Part shown: in pieces, positions 6,972 through 14,045 of the stretch | Layout of the letters: the number at the start of each line of letters is the position of its first letter | Numbering within the stretch: position 1 is the first letter of the stretch | Assembly: GCA_947374125.1 (NCBI GenBank) | Contig: CANCAR010000021.1 | Coordinates: 1-20,892, forward strand | Reading direction: 5' to 3' | DNA from: Hyphomicrobiales bacterium | Lineage (GTDB): Bacteria; Pseudomonadota; Alphaproteobacteria; Rhizobiales; Beijerinckiaceae | Length of the DNA: 20,892 nt | Program-made: the position numbers and the translations under genes | Notes under the pieces: generated by a model | Seen by the model: only the letters and a program-made list of their open reading frames with translations | The model's database searches: none | Told to the model about the DNA's origin: nothing

Positions 6972-8369
6972 TCAACATGAGCGCTTTTCGCGTGCCAGTT
7001 TGGCGATCCACCGTTTCGCCTCGCGCCGCACATTGGCGGGCGCTGTGCCGCCAAAGCTCGTGCGGCTTTTCACCGATTTATCAACGCCGAGGACGGCAAA
7101 CACATCGACCGTGATCTTCGGTTCAACCGATTGCATCTCTTCAAGTGTCAGCTTTTCTAAGCCTATCTTTTTTTCAGACGCCAAGCCCACAATCCGCCCT
7201 GTGACGTGATGCGCGTTGCGGAAGGGCATTTTAAGCGTGCGGACGAGCCAATCGGCCAGATCGGTGGCCGTTGCATAGCCAGAACCCGCGGCCTTTTTCA
7301 TGGCTTTAGTATCCGGCGTCATATCGCGCACCATGCCGGACATCGCTGCTAGGCAGAGCGAGAGCGAGTGAAGCGCGTCAAACGTGCCCTCTTTGTCTTC
7401 CTGCATATCTTTCGCATAAGTCAGCGGTAGGCCCTTCATAACGATCAGCAGCGCCGTTAATGAGCCGATGATGCGGCCCGATTTAGCGCGCACCAACTCG
7501 GCGGCATCCGGGTTACGCTTTTGTGGCATGATGGATGAGCCGGTGGTGAATTTGTCCGATAAAGCCACAAGGCCGAATTGCGGCGTTGTCCAGATGACAA
7601 TTTCTTCCGCGAACCGAGATAGATGCATGGCGCAGATGGAAGCTGCGGATAAGGCTTCCAACGCAAAATCGCGATCCGATACGCTATCGAGCGAATTCGC
7701 GGTGGGGCGATCAAAGCCGAGCAACTCAGCCGTCATATGCCGGTTAATCGGGAACGAGGTTCCAGCAAGGGCTGCAGCACCCAGCGGGTTTTCATTCATC
7801 CGCTTGCGCGCATCCTTCACGCGGCCGCGATCCCGGCCCAACATCTCGACATAGGCCATCAGATGATGGCCGAAGGTGACGGGTTGAGCCGATTGCAAAT
7901 GCGTGAATCCGGGCATGACGGCTCCGGCAAATTCCAGCGCCTTTTCGGCAAGGGCGGATTGCAGGTCTGCCATTTGCAAATCCAGCGCATCGAGCGTATC
8001 ACGCACCCAGAGCCGCATATCGGTGGCGACCTGATCATTGCGCGAGCGGGCAGTGTGGAGGCGGCCTGCGGCAGGGCCGACAATCTCGGCAAGGCGCGAT
8101 TCGACATTCATGTGAATATCTTCCAGCGCACGCGAGAAGGTGAATGAGCCTGATTCAATTTCGGCCTCGACGGAATCCAACCCCTTTGCGATGGCCGTTG
8201 CGTCGGCTGCCTCAACAATGCCCTGTTTGGCGAGCATGGCGACATGCGCGCGCGAACCTGCGATATCTTGCCGCCACAAGGCCTTGTCGAATTCGATGGA
8301 GGCGTTGATATCTTCCATGATCGCGTCGGGACCTGATAAGAACCGTCCACCCCACATCTGATTACTCAT
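6972..8369 (-). CDS. argH: Argininosuccinate lyase
   Basis: A 465-residue cytoplasmic enzyme that splits argininosuccinate into arginine and fumarate, the last step of arginine synthesis. It belongs to the fumarase/aspartase superfamily. The signature loop GSSIMPQKRNPD is at 277-288 and carries the catalytic serine. HTARSRNDQ (105-113) and THLQSAQP (156-163), with the catalytic His-Thr region, complete the three conserved blocks. The N-terminus MSNQMWGGRF is typical. The length matches the family. The ATG at 8369 lies only 37 bases from the divergent tlpA-like start, so the two promoters must overlap each other or the coding ends. The lipoprotein gene follows after 56 bases. A short GAAA-loop hairpin (6961-6974) overlaps the stop codon. 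Confidence 0.97.
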   Translation of the reverse strand: MSNQMWGGRFLSGPDAIMEDINASIEFDKALWRQDIAGSRAHVAMLAKQGIVEAADATAIAKGLDSVEAEIESGSFTFSRALEDIHMNVESRLAEIVGPAAGRLHTARSRNDQVATDMRLWVRDTLDALDLQMADLQSALAEKALEFAGAVMPGFTHLQSAQPVTFGHHLMAYVEMLGRDRGRVKDARKRMNENPLGAAALAGTSFPINRHMTAELLGFDRPTANSLDSVSDRDFALEALSAASICAMHLSRFAEEIVIWTTPQFGLVALSDKFTTGSSIMPQKRNPDAAELVRAKSGRIIGSLTALLIVMKGLPLTYAKDMQEDKEGTFDALHSLSLCLAAMSGMVRDMTPDTKAMKKAAGSGYATATDLADWLVRTLKMPFRNAHHVTGRIVGLASEKKIGLEKLTLEEMQSVEPKITVDVFAVLGVDKSVKSRTSFGGTAPANVRREAKRWIAKLAREKRSC

Positions 8370-8406
8370 CGTTTAGCTCTTTCTCTCATTTGAACGGACC
8401 ACGCCG

Positions 8407-9054
8407 ATGCCTACTCGCCTCTCCCTCTCCAAACGCTCGATGACTGCACTTGTGGCGCTCGTGCTGGTCGGGATCGCGGGGCTTGCGCTTGTCCTATACG
8501 GGAAAGCAGGGGGCTCGGGCAATCAGGCAGCAGGGGAATGCAGTGCTTCGGCGCAAAAATCTGACTCTTTAGCGCCGTTGGCGAAGGGGGAGATCGCAGG
8601 CTTACGGCTGGTTAAGGTGCCGCGCCCAGCATCTGAGATTGAATTTGAGGGTCCAAATGGTCCGTTAACGCTCGCCAGTTTCCGAGGTCGCACGGTGTTG
8701 TTCAACCTCTGGGCCACTTGGTGCGTGCCATGCCGCACCGAAATGCCGTCGCTGGATCGGTTGCAAACCGAGCTTGGCGGCGCTGATTTCGCGGTTGTGG
8801 CGTTGAATATGGATACCCGCAATGTAGAAAAAGTACCAGCGTGGTTGAAGGATAACCAGATTTCGGCGCTAACGCTTTACACGGATCAGCAGGGCAAGGC
8901 TTTTCAAAGCTTAAGGAAAGAGGGCTTGGTAACGGGATTGCCGACGACGCTTGTGGTGGATGATAGAGGCTGTCTGCTGGCCGAAATGGCCGGGCCTGCG
9001 GAGTGGGCGGGGGCAGAGGCTACCGCTTTCTTGAAGGCGGTGATGGGGCGGTAA
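8407..9054 (+). CDS. tlpA: TlpA-like membrane-anchored thiol:disulfide oxidoreductase
   Basis: A 215-residue thioredoxin-fold protein. Residues ~13-31 form an uncleaved membrane anchor (SMTALVALVLVGIAGLALVL region), which leaves the thioredoxin domain (about 75-213) in the periplasm. The active site is WCVPC with C106 and C109, followed by RTEMPSL as in TlpA/ResE-like reductases. The cis-proline is P179 (GLPTT). TlpA proteins in Alphaproteobacteria reduce Cu-binding and cytochrome-oxidase assembly factors. The location next to argH is shared by many relatives. Two more cysteines, C45 and C189, lie outside the active site. Its TAA stop directly abuts the stop of a convergent toxin gene. Assignment to TlpA rather than another TlpA/ResA branch rests on motif and neighbourhood. 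Confidence 0.87.
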   Translation: MPTRLSLSKRSMTALVALVLVGIAGLALVLYGKAGGSGNQAAGECSASAQKSDSLAPLAKGEIAGLRLVKVPRPASEIEFEGPNGPLTLASFRGRTVLFNLWATWCVPCRTEMPSLDRLQTELGGADFAVVALNMDTRNVEKVPAWLKDNQISALTLYTDQQGKAFQSLRKEGLVTGLPTTLVVDDRGCLLAEMAGPAEWAGAEATAFLKAVMGR

Positions 9055-9321
9055 TCAACCATAAATATCGCTTCTATGGCCCAATTCAATGACGAGGATC
9101 ACCATTTTCTGATCTTCAAGAGAGCAGATCAGCCGATAATCGCCGACGCGATAGCGCCATTTTCCGGAAAATTTTCCCTGCATAGGCTTTGCTAGACTGA
9201 GCGGTTGTTGATGAACCGCTACCCGATTGTCCATAAAATCGACAATCCGCTGTTGTGTCGTTTTATCGATTTTCCTCAACGACCGCAGTGCCCTAGCGGA
9301 ATATTCAATTATCCAAGCCAA
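9055..9321 (-). CDS. RelE/ParE superfamily toxin
   Basis: An 88-residue toxin of the RelE/StbE type. The N-terminus (MAWIIEYSARALRSLRKID) forms the family's first strand and helices. The C-terminal sheet carries the basic patch KWRYRVGDYRLICSLED and ends VILVIELGHRSDIY, where R55, R57 and R62 and the final H-R-x-x-x-Y are the residues usually linked to ribosome-dependent mRNA cleavage. The start is TTG at 9321: GAGG lies 7 bases upstream, the reading frame is stopped shortly before, and MAW is the standard beginning. It overlaps the antitoxin gene end by 17 bases, so translation is coupled. The gene ends at the base next to the tlpA-like stop, on the opposite strand. Confidence 0.88.
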   Translation of the reverse strand: MAWIIEYSARALRSLRKIDKTTQQRIVDFMDNRVAVHQQPLSLAKPMQGKFSGKWRYRVGDYRLICSLEDQKMVILVIELGHRSDIYG

Positions 9322-9562
9322 GCATTTGCCTCACTTCGGAAGACGTAAAAGTTTTCTTGTCAGAATTTTCCCATTCGTTGACGGCTTCGTCCGCCCAAAG
9401 CTGATCGTCGATGTCTTCCATCGCGGTCAACAGCGCTTTTTCGGCTAGCTCGTCGCGACTCAGACCGAGCTTAATGGCAAGCCGGTCAAGCTCGTCGATG
9501 ACTTCCTTACGCAGAGCAATGGCTCCATAAGGCGTAAGCTTTTTCGCAGTTGAAGCGGGCAT
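9305..9562 (-). CDS. Ribbon-helix-helix antitoxin of the RelE-type pair
   Basis: An 85-residue protein from the ATG at 9562. Residues ~13-45 (IALRKEVIDELDRLAIKLG, then SRDELAEKAL) have the ribbon-helix-helix pattern of CopG/RelB-like DNA-binding antitoxins. The acidic C-terminal half (MEDIDDQLWADEAVNEWEN) would neutralise the basic toxin. GGAG lies 10 bases before the ATG. A TTG at 9595 would add 11 residues that do not look like part of the fold. The gene overlaps the toxin start by 17 bases, as is normal for such modules. It probably represses its own promoter. The family label is by pattern; I cannot place it in a named RelB subgroup. Confidence 0.8.
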   Translation of the reverse strand: MPASTAKKLTPYGAIALRKEVIDELDRLAIKLGLSRDELAEKALLTAMEDIDDQLWADEAVNEWENSDKKTFTSSEVRQMLGLDN

Positions 9563-9610
9563 GACAACCGATCTCCGAGACAACAAGACCCGCAAGATAC
9601 ACCAAAATGG

Positions 9611-9621
9611 CGCAGACTGCG
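9611..9621. promoter_or_regulatory. Small palindrome, possible antitoxin operator
   Basis: A perfect 11-base palindrome CGCAG-A-CTGCG lies 48 bases upstream of the antitoxin start, in the only gap available for its promoter. Ribbon-helix-helix antitoxins bind short inverted repeats of this kind. No clear -35/-10 pair could be fixed around it, so the call is weak. Confidence 0.25.
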
Positions 9622-9640
9622 AGCCTAATGCGTTTATAAT

Positions 9641-9665
9641 GCTTGGCCCAGCTCAGGGTGAGGGG
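9641..9665. repeat. Degenerate single half of palindromic element A
   Basis: The reverse complement of 9651-9664 reads CCCTCACCCTGAGC, differing from the left half of element A (CCCTCATCCTGAGC, from 648/649) at one base. The next bases form an imperfect palindrome, GCTTGGCCCAGC (9641-9652), where the element A hairpin would be. The second half and the GCGRAGC loop are absent, so it looks like a decayed copy. It lies between grxD and the toxin-antitoxin module. Confidence 0.4.
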
Positions 9666-9668
9666 AAA

Positions 9669-10007
9669 TTAAGCCTTAGCGGGCATTGTCGCGGCGATGC
9701 CATGCTCGTTCAAGTGTGCTACCAGCTCACCCGATTGGAACATTTCACGGACGATGTCGCAGCCGCCGATGAATTCGCCCTTCACGTAAAGCTGAGGGAT
9801 GGTCGGCCAATTGGCGTAATCCTTGATGCCTTGGCGCAAATCAGCGTCTTCAAGCACATTGATGCCTTTGAAGTTCACGCCGATATAGTCGAGGATTTGC
9901 ACGACTTGCCCGGAGAAGCCGCACATCGGGAATTGGTGAGTGCCCTTCATGAACAGAACGACATCGTTGGAGGTGATTTCGGATTTGATCGTCTCTTGAG
10001 CGCTCAT
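9669..10007 (-). CDS. grxD: Grx4-family monothiol glutaredoxin
   Basis: A 112-residue CGFS-type glutaredoxin that carries and delivers [2Fe-2S] clusters in the cytoplasm rather than reducing disulfides. The single active Cys is C29 in MCGFSGQ. The glutathione- and cluster-binding WPTIPQLY (from ~68) and GGCDI motifs are intact. The length is typical. AAGGA lies 8 bases before the ATG at 10007. It is the last gene of the minus-strand run from ppiC. In Alphaproteobacteria it commonly follows bolA directly, and the two proteins form a complex. Here a DUF29 gene lies between them, leaving 57 bases between that gene's stop and the grxD start. Confidence 0.95.
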   Translation of the reverse strand: MSAQETIKSEITSNDVVLFMKGTHQFPMCGFSGQVVQILDYIGVNFKGINVLEDADLRQGIKDYANWPTIPQLYVKGEFIGGCDIVREMFQSGELVAHLNEHGIAATMPAKA

Positions 10008-10064
10008 TGGCGTGGTCCTTTGTTCCCGCGTTCAAGGCGCGGTGTGTTCGGAATATCAGCTTCT

Positions 10065-10562
10065 TTACGCCAAATGGCCCTTCGGCGTCAAAGTGGCAAT
10101 GGCTTTGGTGATGTCAAAATTTTCGTCCAGAAGGTCTGCTACCGTTAGAGGACAATGTTCCGGTAGAGCTTCGGGTGAAAAGTTAGGCTCGTCTGACAGC
10201 ACAACGCTAGCCTCGCGACGTGCCCGTTGCCAGAGGGCTTCGCCGTCTATCTTCAGGGCCATTGACGGCGTGTAGTCTTCACGAATATCGCCGAGCCAAG
10301 TTATAATTTCGGAACGCCAGTGCGTTGAAGCCTGTGTATCCGGTAGCGCTGCAAGTTTGATGAGATGCAAAAAAACCAGCCGAATGGCGCTCGTAACGGC
10401 GCGTGTTTCTGATCGTCCCACGGTTTCGATTTCTTCGGCAATATTGTCCCAATCGATAGGGTTGGATGCGGGGGGTGTTTGACGTGCGACGTTTCGCAAC
10501 AAGGCGGACTGCTCCTCCGCCCAGGCGACGATATCGGTCTCGTAGGACGCGGCTTTACCCAT
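10065..10562 (-). CDS. DUF29 domain-containing protein
   Basis: A 165-residue DUF29 protein of unknown function. The family pattern is clear: YETDIVAWAEEQSALLR (residues 7-23), DWDNIAEEIETVGRSE (37-52), then a helix with HLIKLAALP and HWRSEII. The remainder is helical, with DEPNFSPEALPEHCPLTVADLLDENF near the end. DUF29 genes are scattered, often multicopy and common in cyanobacteria and some Proteobacteria; no enzymatic residues are known. The ATG at 10562 lies 10 bases after the bolA stop, with a G-rich ribosome site (AGAGGGGGG) in the gap, so it is probably translated from the bolA message. Its place between bolA and grxD is unusual. No frameshift or decay is seen. Confidence 0.88.
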   Translation of the reverse strand: MGKAASYETDIVAWAEEQSALLRNVARQTPPASNPIDWDNIAEEIETVGRSETRAVTSAIRLVFLHLIKLAALPDTQASTHWRSEIITWLGDIREDYTPSMALKIDGEALWQRARREASVVLSDEPNFSPEALPEHCPLTVADLLDENFDITKAIATLTPKGHLA

Positions 10563-10572
10563 TCCCCCCTCT

Positions 10573-10809
10573 TTACGGTGCAGGTGCCGACGTCGTCAAA
10601 GCCAAAGCATGCAAAACGCCGCCCATATTGCCTTGCAGCGCGGCGTAAACCATCTGGTGTTGAGCCACACGCGTCTTGCCGCGGAACGCTTCTGAAACGA
10701 CGGTTGCGGCGTAATGATCGCCATCGCCCGCCAGATCTTTGATTTCGATAACGGCATCCGGAAAGGCCGTTTTAATCATGGTTTCGATATCAGAGGCTTT
10801 CATGGCCAT
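10573..10809 (-). CDS. bolA: BolA family protein
   Basis: A 78-residue BolA-like protein of the short type that partners monothiol glutaredoxins in binding and moving [2Fe-2S] clusters. The core is GDGDHYAATVVSEAF (28-42), then GKTRVAQHQMVYAAL (44-58), with conserved H32 and the C-terminal H51 used for cluster coordination in the heterodimer. The start is the ATG at 10809; a second ATG two codons later is equally possible, since neither has a strong ribosome site. It starts 15 bases after the purL stop and is followed after 10 bases by the DUF29 gene. Its pairing with grxD downstream is the expected functional link. Confidence 0.93.
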   Translation of the reverse strand: MAMKASDIETMIKTAFPDAVIEIKDLAGDGDHYAATVVSEAFRGKTRVAQHQMVYAALQGNMGGVLHALALTTSAPAP

Positions 10810-10824
10810 GGTGTCGTGATCCCG

Positions 10825-13053
10825 TCAGAGTTCGCCAGCCATATAGGAGGGCAGCCAGTTTTCATGCGCATTGTGTAATTCTGTCAGTGATATGGGCATT
10901 TCTCCGGGTAGCGTCAATGTATCGCCGCCGGTTTTGCCGATCACCGTCATGATCACCAAGGCTGCGCCGGTCGCAACAACGGCGCCAACGCGGCGTGAGA
11001 TTTCATCCAAAGCCTCTTTGTCCTGAACCGTTACAACGTAACGGGCCTGATCCTCGCCAAAGAGTTCGGCGTGGGCGGGAAGGCCAAAGGGCAGAGCCGC
11101 AATCGTTGCACCAATACCGCCCGCCATGGCCATCTCAGCGACGCCGACGGCCAATCCGCCATCAGAGAGATCATGCACAGCGGTAACAAGCCCGTCCTTG
11201 ATGAGGCCGAGCACGAGTTCGCCAATGAGTTTTTCCATCAAGAGATCGACGGGGGGCGGCGCACCGTCTTCACGACCTGCAATTTCCGCCAACCAGCTCG
11301 AGGAGCCGAGCCAGCCGGTGGTTTCGCCTAAGAGAACAATAATCTCATCTTCGGATTTGAACGCCAGCGACATGGAATGTGTGACATCGTCAAGCACACC
11401 TACGCCGCCTATCGTTGGCGTTGGCAAAATGCCGCGCCCATTGGTTTCATTATAAAGCGATACATTGCCCGACACGACGGGGAAGTCGAGCGCTTCGCAG
11501 GCAGCGCCAATCCCACGGATGCAATAAACTAGTTGCCCCATATAGTCGGGCCGCTCGGGATTGCCGAAATTGAGATTGTCCGTAATCGCCTTGGGTGTGC
11601 CGCCCACCGCGATGATGTTGCGATAGGCTTCTGCGACGGCCTGTTTACCACCTTCGAACGGGTCGGCCTCGCAATAGCGCGGCGTCACATCGGAGGTGAG
11701 CGCCAACCCGCGCGGGCCCTCGCCGACGCGCACAACGGCAGAATCACCACCCGGTTGCTGCACCGTATTGCCCAAGATCAGATGGTCATATTGCTCCCAT
11801 ACCCAACGCTTGGAGGCGAGATCGGGAGAGCCGATGAGCTTGAGGAGAGCGTCGCGGTTCGATATCGGCGAAGGAATTTTTTTCGCGTCGAGTACGGGAC
11901 GTTTTGCCGTCTCGACATAAGGGCGATCATAGAGCGGGGCTTCATCGCCCAGTTCCTTGATCGGCAGATCGGCCATCACCTCGCCTTTGTGTTTGACCAC
12001 AAAGCGCAGCGTATCGGTGGTTTTGCCGACAATGGCGAAATCGAGGCCCCATTTGACAAAAATCGCCTCGGCTTGCTTTTCTTTGGCAGGATCCAGCACC
12101 ATGAGCATGCGCTCTTGGCTTTCGGACAGCATCATCTCGTAGGCCGTCATGCCTTCTTCGCGGCAGGGGATTTTGTCGAGATCAAGCTCAATGCCGAGAT
12201 CGCCTTTGGCGCCCATTTCAACGGCGGAGGAGGTGAGACCCGCAGCGCCCATATCCTGAATGGCGATCACAGAGCCGGTTTGCATCAGCTCTAGGCAGGC
12301 TTCGAGTAACAGTTTTTCGGCGAAGGGGTCACCGACCTGCACGGTCGGGCGCTTTTCATCCGCTGCATCATCGAAAGCCGCGGATGCCATGGTTGCACCA
12401 TGAATGCCATCGCGTCCGGTTTTCGAGCCGAGATAGACGATGGGATTACCGACGCCGGTGGCTTTGGCGTAAAAAATCTCATCCGATTTCGCGATGCCCA
12501 CCGCCATTGCATTGACGAGGATATTGCCATCATAGCGGGTATGGAAGCCCATTTGACCGCCCACCGTTGGCACACCGAAGGAATTTCCGTAGCCGCCAAT
12601 GCCCGCAACCACGCCGGATACAAGGTGGCGGGTTTTGGGGTGATCGGGCGAGCCGAAACGAAGCGCATTAAGGCAAGCAATAGGCCGCGCGCCCATCGTA
12701 AAGACGTCGCGTAAAATGCCGCCAACCCCTGTTGTCGCACCTTGATAAGGCTCGATATAGGACGGGTGGTTGTGGCTCTCCATTTTGAAAACACAGGCCA
12801 ATCCGTCGCCGATATCAATCACACCCGCATTTTCGCCCGGGCCTTGAATGACCCAAGGCGCTTTGGTGGGCAGGCCGCGCAAATGCAGTCGCGAGGATTT
12901 ATACGAACAATGCTCGTTCCACATGGCCGAGAAAATGCCGAGCTCGGTAAGCGACGGTTCGCGACCGATGAGCTTTAAGATACGCTCATATTCGTCGGGC
13001 TTGAGGCCGTGTTGGGCGACGAGATCGGGGGTAATGGCAATCGCGTTTTTCAT
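10825..13053 (-). CDS. purL: Phosphoribosylformylglycinamidine synthase subunit PurL
   Basis: A 742-residue small-type PurL, the synthetase subunit of the PurS-PurQ-PurL complex. It uses ATP and ammonia from glutamine to convert FGAR to FGAM in purine synthesis. The N-terminal block WNEHCSYKSS (45-54) with catalytic H48, the ATP/metal motif ESHNHPS (92-98) and GATTGVGGILRDVFTMGARP (106-124, in parts) are all present. A second AIRS-like half follows, with GNTVQQPGGDSAVV and HDLSDGGLAVG. The length is that of small PurL, which agrees with separate purS and purQ genes upstream. Its ATG overlaps the purQ stop (TAATG), giving translational coupling. BolA starts 15 bases after its stop. Confidence 0.97.
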   Translation of the reverse strand: MKNAIAITPDLVAQHGLKPDEYERILKLIGREPSLTELGIFSAMWNEHCSYKSSRLHLRGLPTKAPWVIQGPGENAGVIDIGDGLACVFKMESHNHPSYIEPYQGATTGVGGILRDVFTMGARPIACLNALRFGSPDHPKTRHLVSGVVAGIGGYGNSFGVPTVGGQMGFHTRYDGNILVNAMAVGIAKSDEIFYAKATGVGNPIVYLGSKTGRDGIHGATMASAAFDDAADEKRPTVQVGDPFAEKLLLEACLELMQTGSVIAIQDMGAAGLTSSAVEMGAKGDLGIELDLDKIPCREEGMTAYEMMLSESQERMLMVLDPAKEKQAEAIFVKWGLDFAIVGKTTDTLRFVVKHKGEVMADLPIKELGDEAPLYDRPYVETAKRPVLDAKKIPSPISNRDALLKLIGSPDLASKRWVWEQYDHLILGNTVQQPGGDSAVVRVGEGPRGLALTSDVTPRYCEADPFEGGKQAVAEAYRNIIAVGGTPKAITDNLNFGNPERPDYMGQLVYCIRGIGAACEALDFPVVSGNVSLYNETNGRGILPTPTIGGVGVLDDVTHSMSLAFKSEDEIIVLLGETTGWLGSSSWLAEIAGREDGAPPPVDLLMEKLIGELVLGLIKDGLVTAVHDLSDGGLAVGVAEMAMAGGIGATIAALPFGLPAHAELFGEDQARYVVTVQDKEALDEISRRVGAVVATGAALVIMTVIGKTGGDTLTLPGEMPISLTELHNAHENWLPSYMAGEL

Positions 13054-13748
13054 TAGGCGGCTCCCCGGAGTGTGGAGAGACTTTCAAATAATCCGCGGCC
13101 ATCCGTGCCGCCGACAAGTCTCTCGATCAGGTTTTCGGGGTGGGGCATCATGCCGAGCACGTTGAGGCGATCCGAATAGATACCGGCAATGTCGTTGAGC
13201 GAACCGTTAGGGTTGCCCGCTTTGGTATCACCCTCAGCCGTGCAATAGCGAAACGCCACGCGGTTTTCACCTTCTAAGCGTGTGATCGTATCGGCGTCTG
13301 CGACATAATTGCCTTCGCCATGGGCAATCGCGACCTTGATGATCTGGCCTTGATTGTAAGCCGAGGTGAAGGCCGTATCGGTGCGGCCAACTTTCAGATG
13401 CTGCATTTTGCAGATGAATTTAAGACCAGCATTGCGCATAAGAACGCCGGGGAGCAGGCCGGATTCAACCAATATCTGAAATCCATTGCAGATACCGAGT
13501 ACCAAGCCGCCTTTGGCAGCGTGCGCCCGCACCGCATCCATCACAGGCGCGCGGGCGGCAATCGCACCGCAACGCAGATAGTCGCCATAGGAGAACCCAC
13601 CAGGCAGAACGACAAGATCGGTTCCTTTGGGCAATTCCGCGTCTTGATGCCAGATGGCGGCGGGCTCGTGGCCGGTTGAGCGACGAAGCGCGCGGATGAC
13701 GTCGCCTTCACGGTTCGATCCGGGGAATGTGATAACAGCTGATTTCAT
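13053..13748 (-). CDS. purQ: Phosphoribosylformylglycinamidine synthase subunit PurQ
   Basis: The glutaminase subunit of FGAM synthase: it releases ammonia from glutamine for PurL. From the ATG at 13748 it has 231 residues. The class I amidotransferase triad is visible: C87 in GICNGFQ, and H203 and E205 in PHPEN. GGFSYGDYLRCGAIA (50-64) and AHGEGNY (142-148) are further family blocks. The open frame extends 15 codons upstream into purS, but AAAGGA lies 8 bases before this ATG and MKSAVITFPGSN is the standard N-terminus. The ribosome site overlaps the purS stop. Its own TAA overlaps the purL ATG. The purS, purQ and purL genes are tightly coupled, as expected for a stoichiometric complex. Confidence 0.96.
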   Translation of the reverse strand: MKSAVITFPGSNREGDVIRALRRSTGHEPAAIWHQDAELPKGTDLVVLPGGFSYGDYLRCGAIAARAPVMDAVRAHAAKGGLVLGICNGFQILVESGLLPGVLMRNAGLKFICKMQHLKVGRTDTAFTSAYNQGQIIKVAIAHGEGNYVADADTITRLEGENRVAFRYCTAEGDTKAGNPNGSLNDIAGIYSDRLNVLGMMPHPENLIERLVGGTDGRGLFESLSTLRGAA

Positions 13749-13761
13749 CGCGACAATCCTT

Positions 13762-14004
13762 TCACCCAAGGATTTCGATGCGGTAATTTTCAACCACCGT
13801 GTTCGCCAGAAGCTTTTCGGCAGCCGCTTTTAGCAGTGCCTCAGCATCGGATTTATTCGTCAATGACAGCTCGATATCGAACACCTTGCCTTGGCGGACG
13901 CTATCAACGCCTTCGAGGCCGAAGGATTTGAGCGCACCTTCGATGGCTTTGCCCTGAGGATCCAGCACGCCGTTTTTGAGGGTGACGGTAACGCGGGCTT
14001 TCAT
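13762..14004 (-). CDS. purS: Phosphoribosylformylglycinamidine synthase subunit PurS
   Basis: An 80-residue PurS, the small bridging subunit that joins PurQ to PurL and channels ammonia. The family pattern is MKARVTVTLKNGVLDPQGKAI at the N-terminus, then VDSVRQGKVFDIEL and AAAEKLLANTVVENY near the C-terminus. A TTG at 14040 would add 12 residues with no family match, so the ATG at 14004 is used, although its ribosome site is weak. In most Alphaproteobacteria purC lies directly upstream; here argJ does, with 41 bases between. PurQ starts 13 bases after the stop. Confidence 0.94.
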   Translation of the reverse strand: MKARVTVTLKNGVLDPQGKAIEGALKSFGLEGVDSVRQGKVFDIELSLTNKSDAEALLKAAAEKLLANTVVENYRIEILG

Positions 14005-14045
14005 GGGCAGAACTCGCTCAATAAGGGCTTCAGGGTACAAGCGAC

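Noticed and set aside
6961..6974. TGAGC-GAAA-GCTCA hairpin at the argH stop as a terminator
   Set aside because: The stem is only 5 bp, no T run follows on the minus strand, and the next gene of the same run begins 56 bases after argH ends.
11533..12294. 253-codon open frame on the plus strand opposite purL
   Set aside because: It lies wholly within purL, whose motifs are intact, and its protein has the scrambled composition of an antisense shadow.
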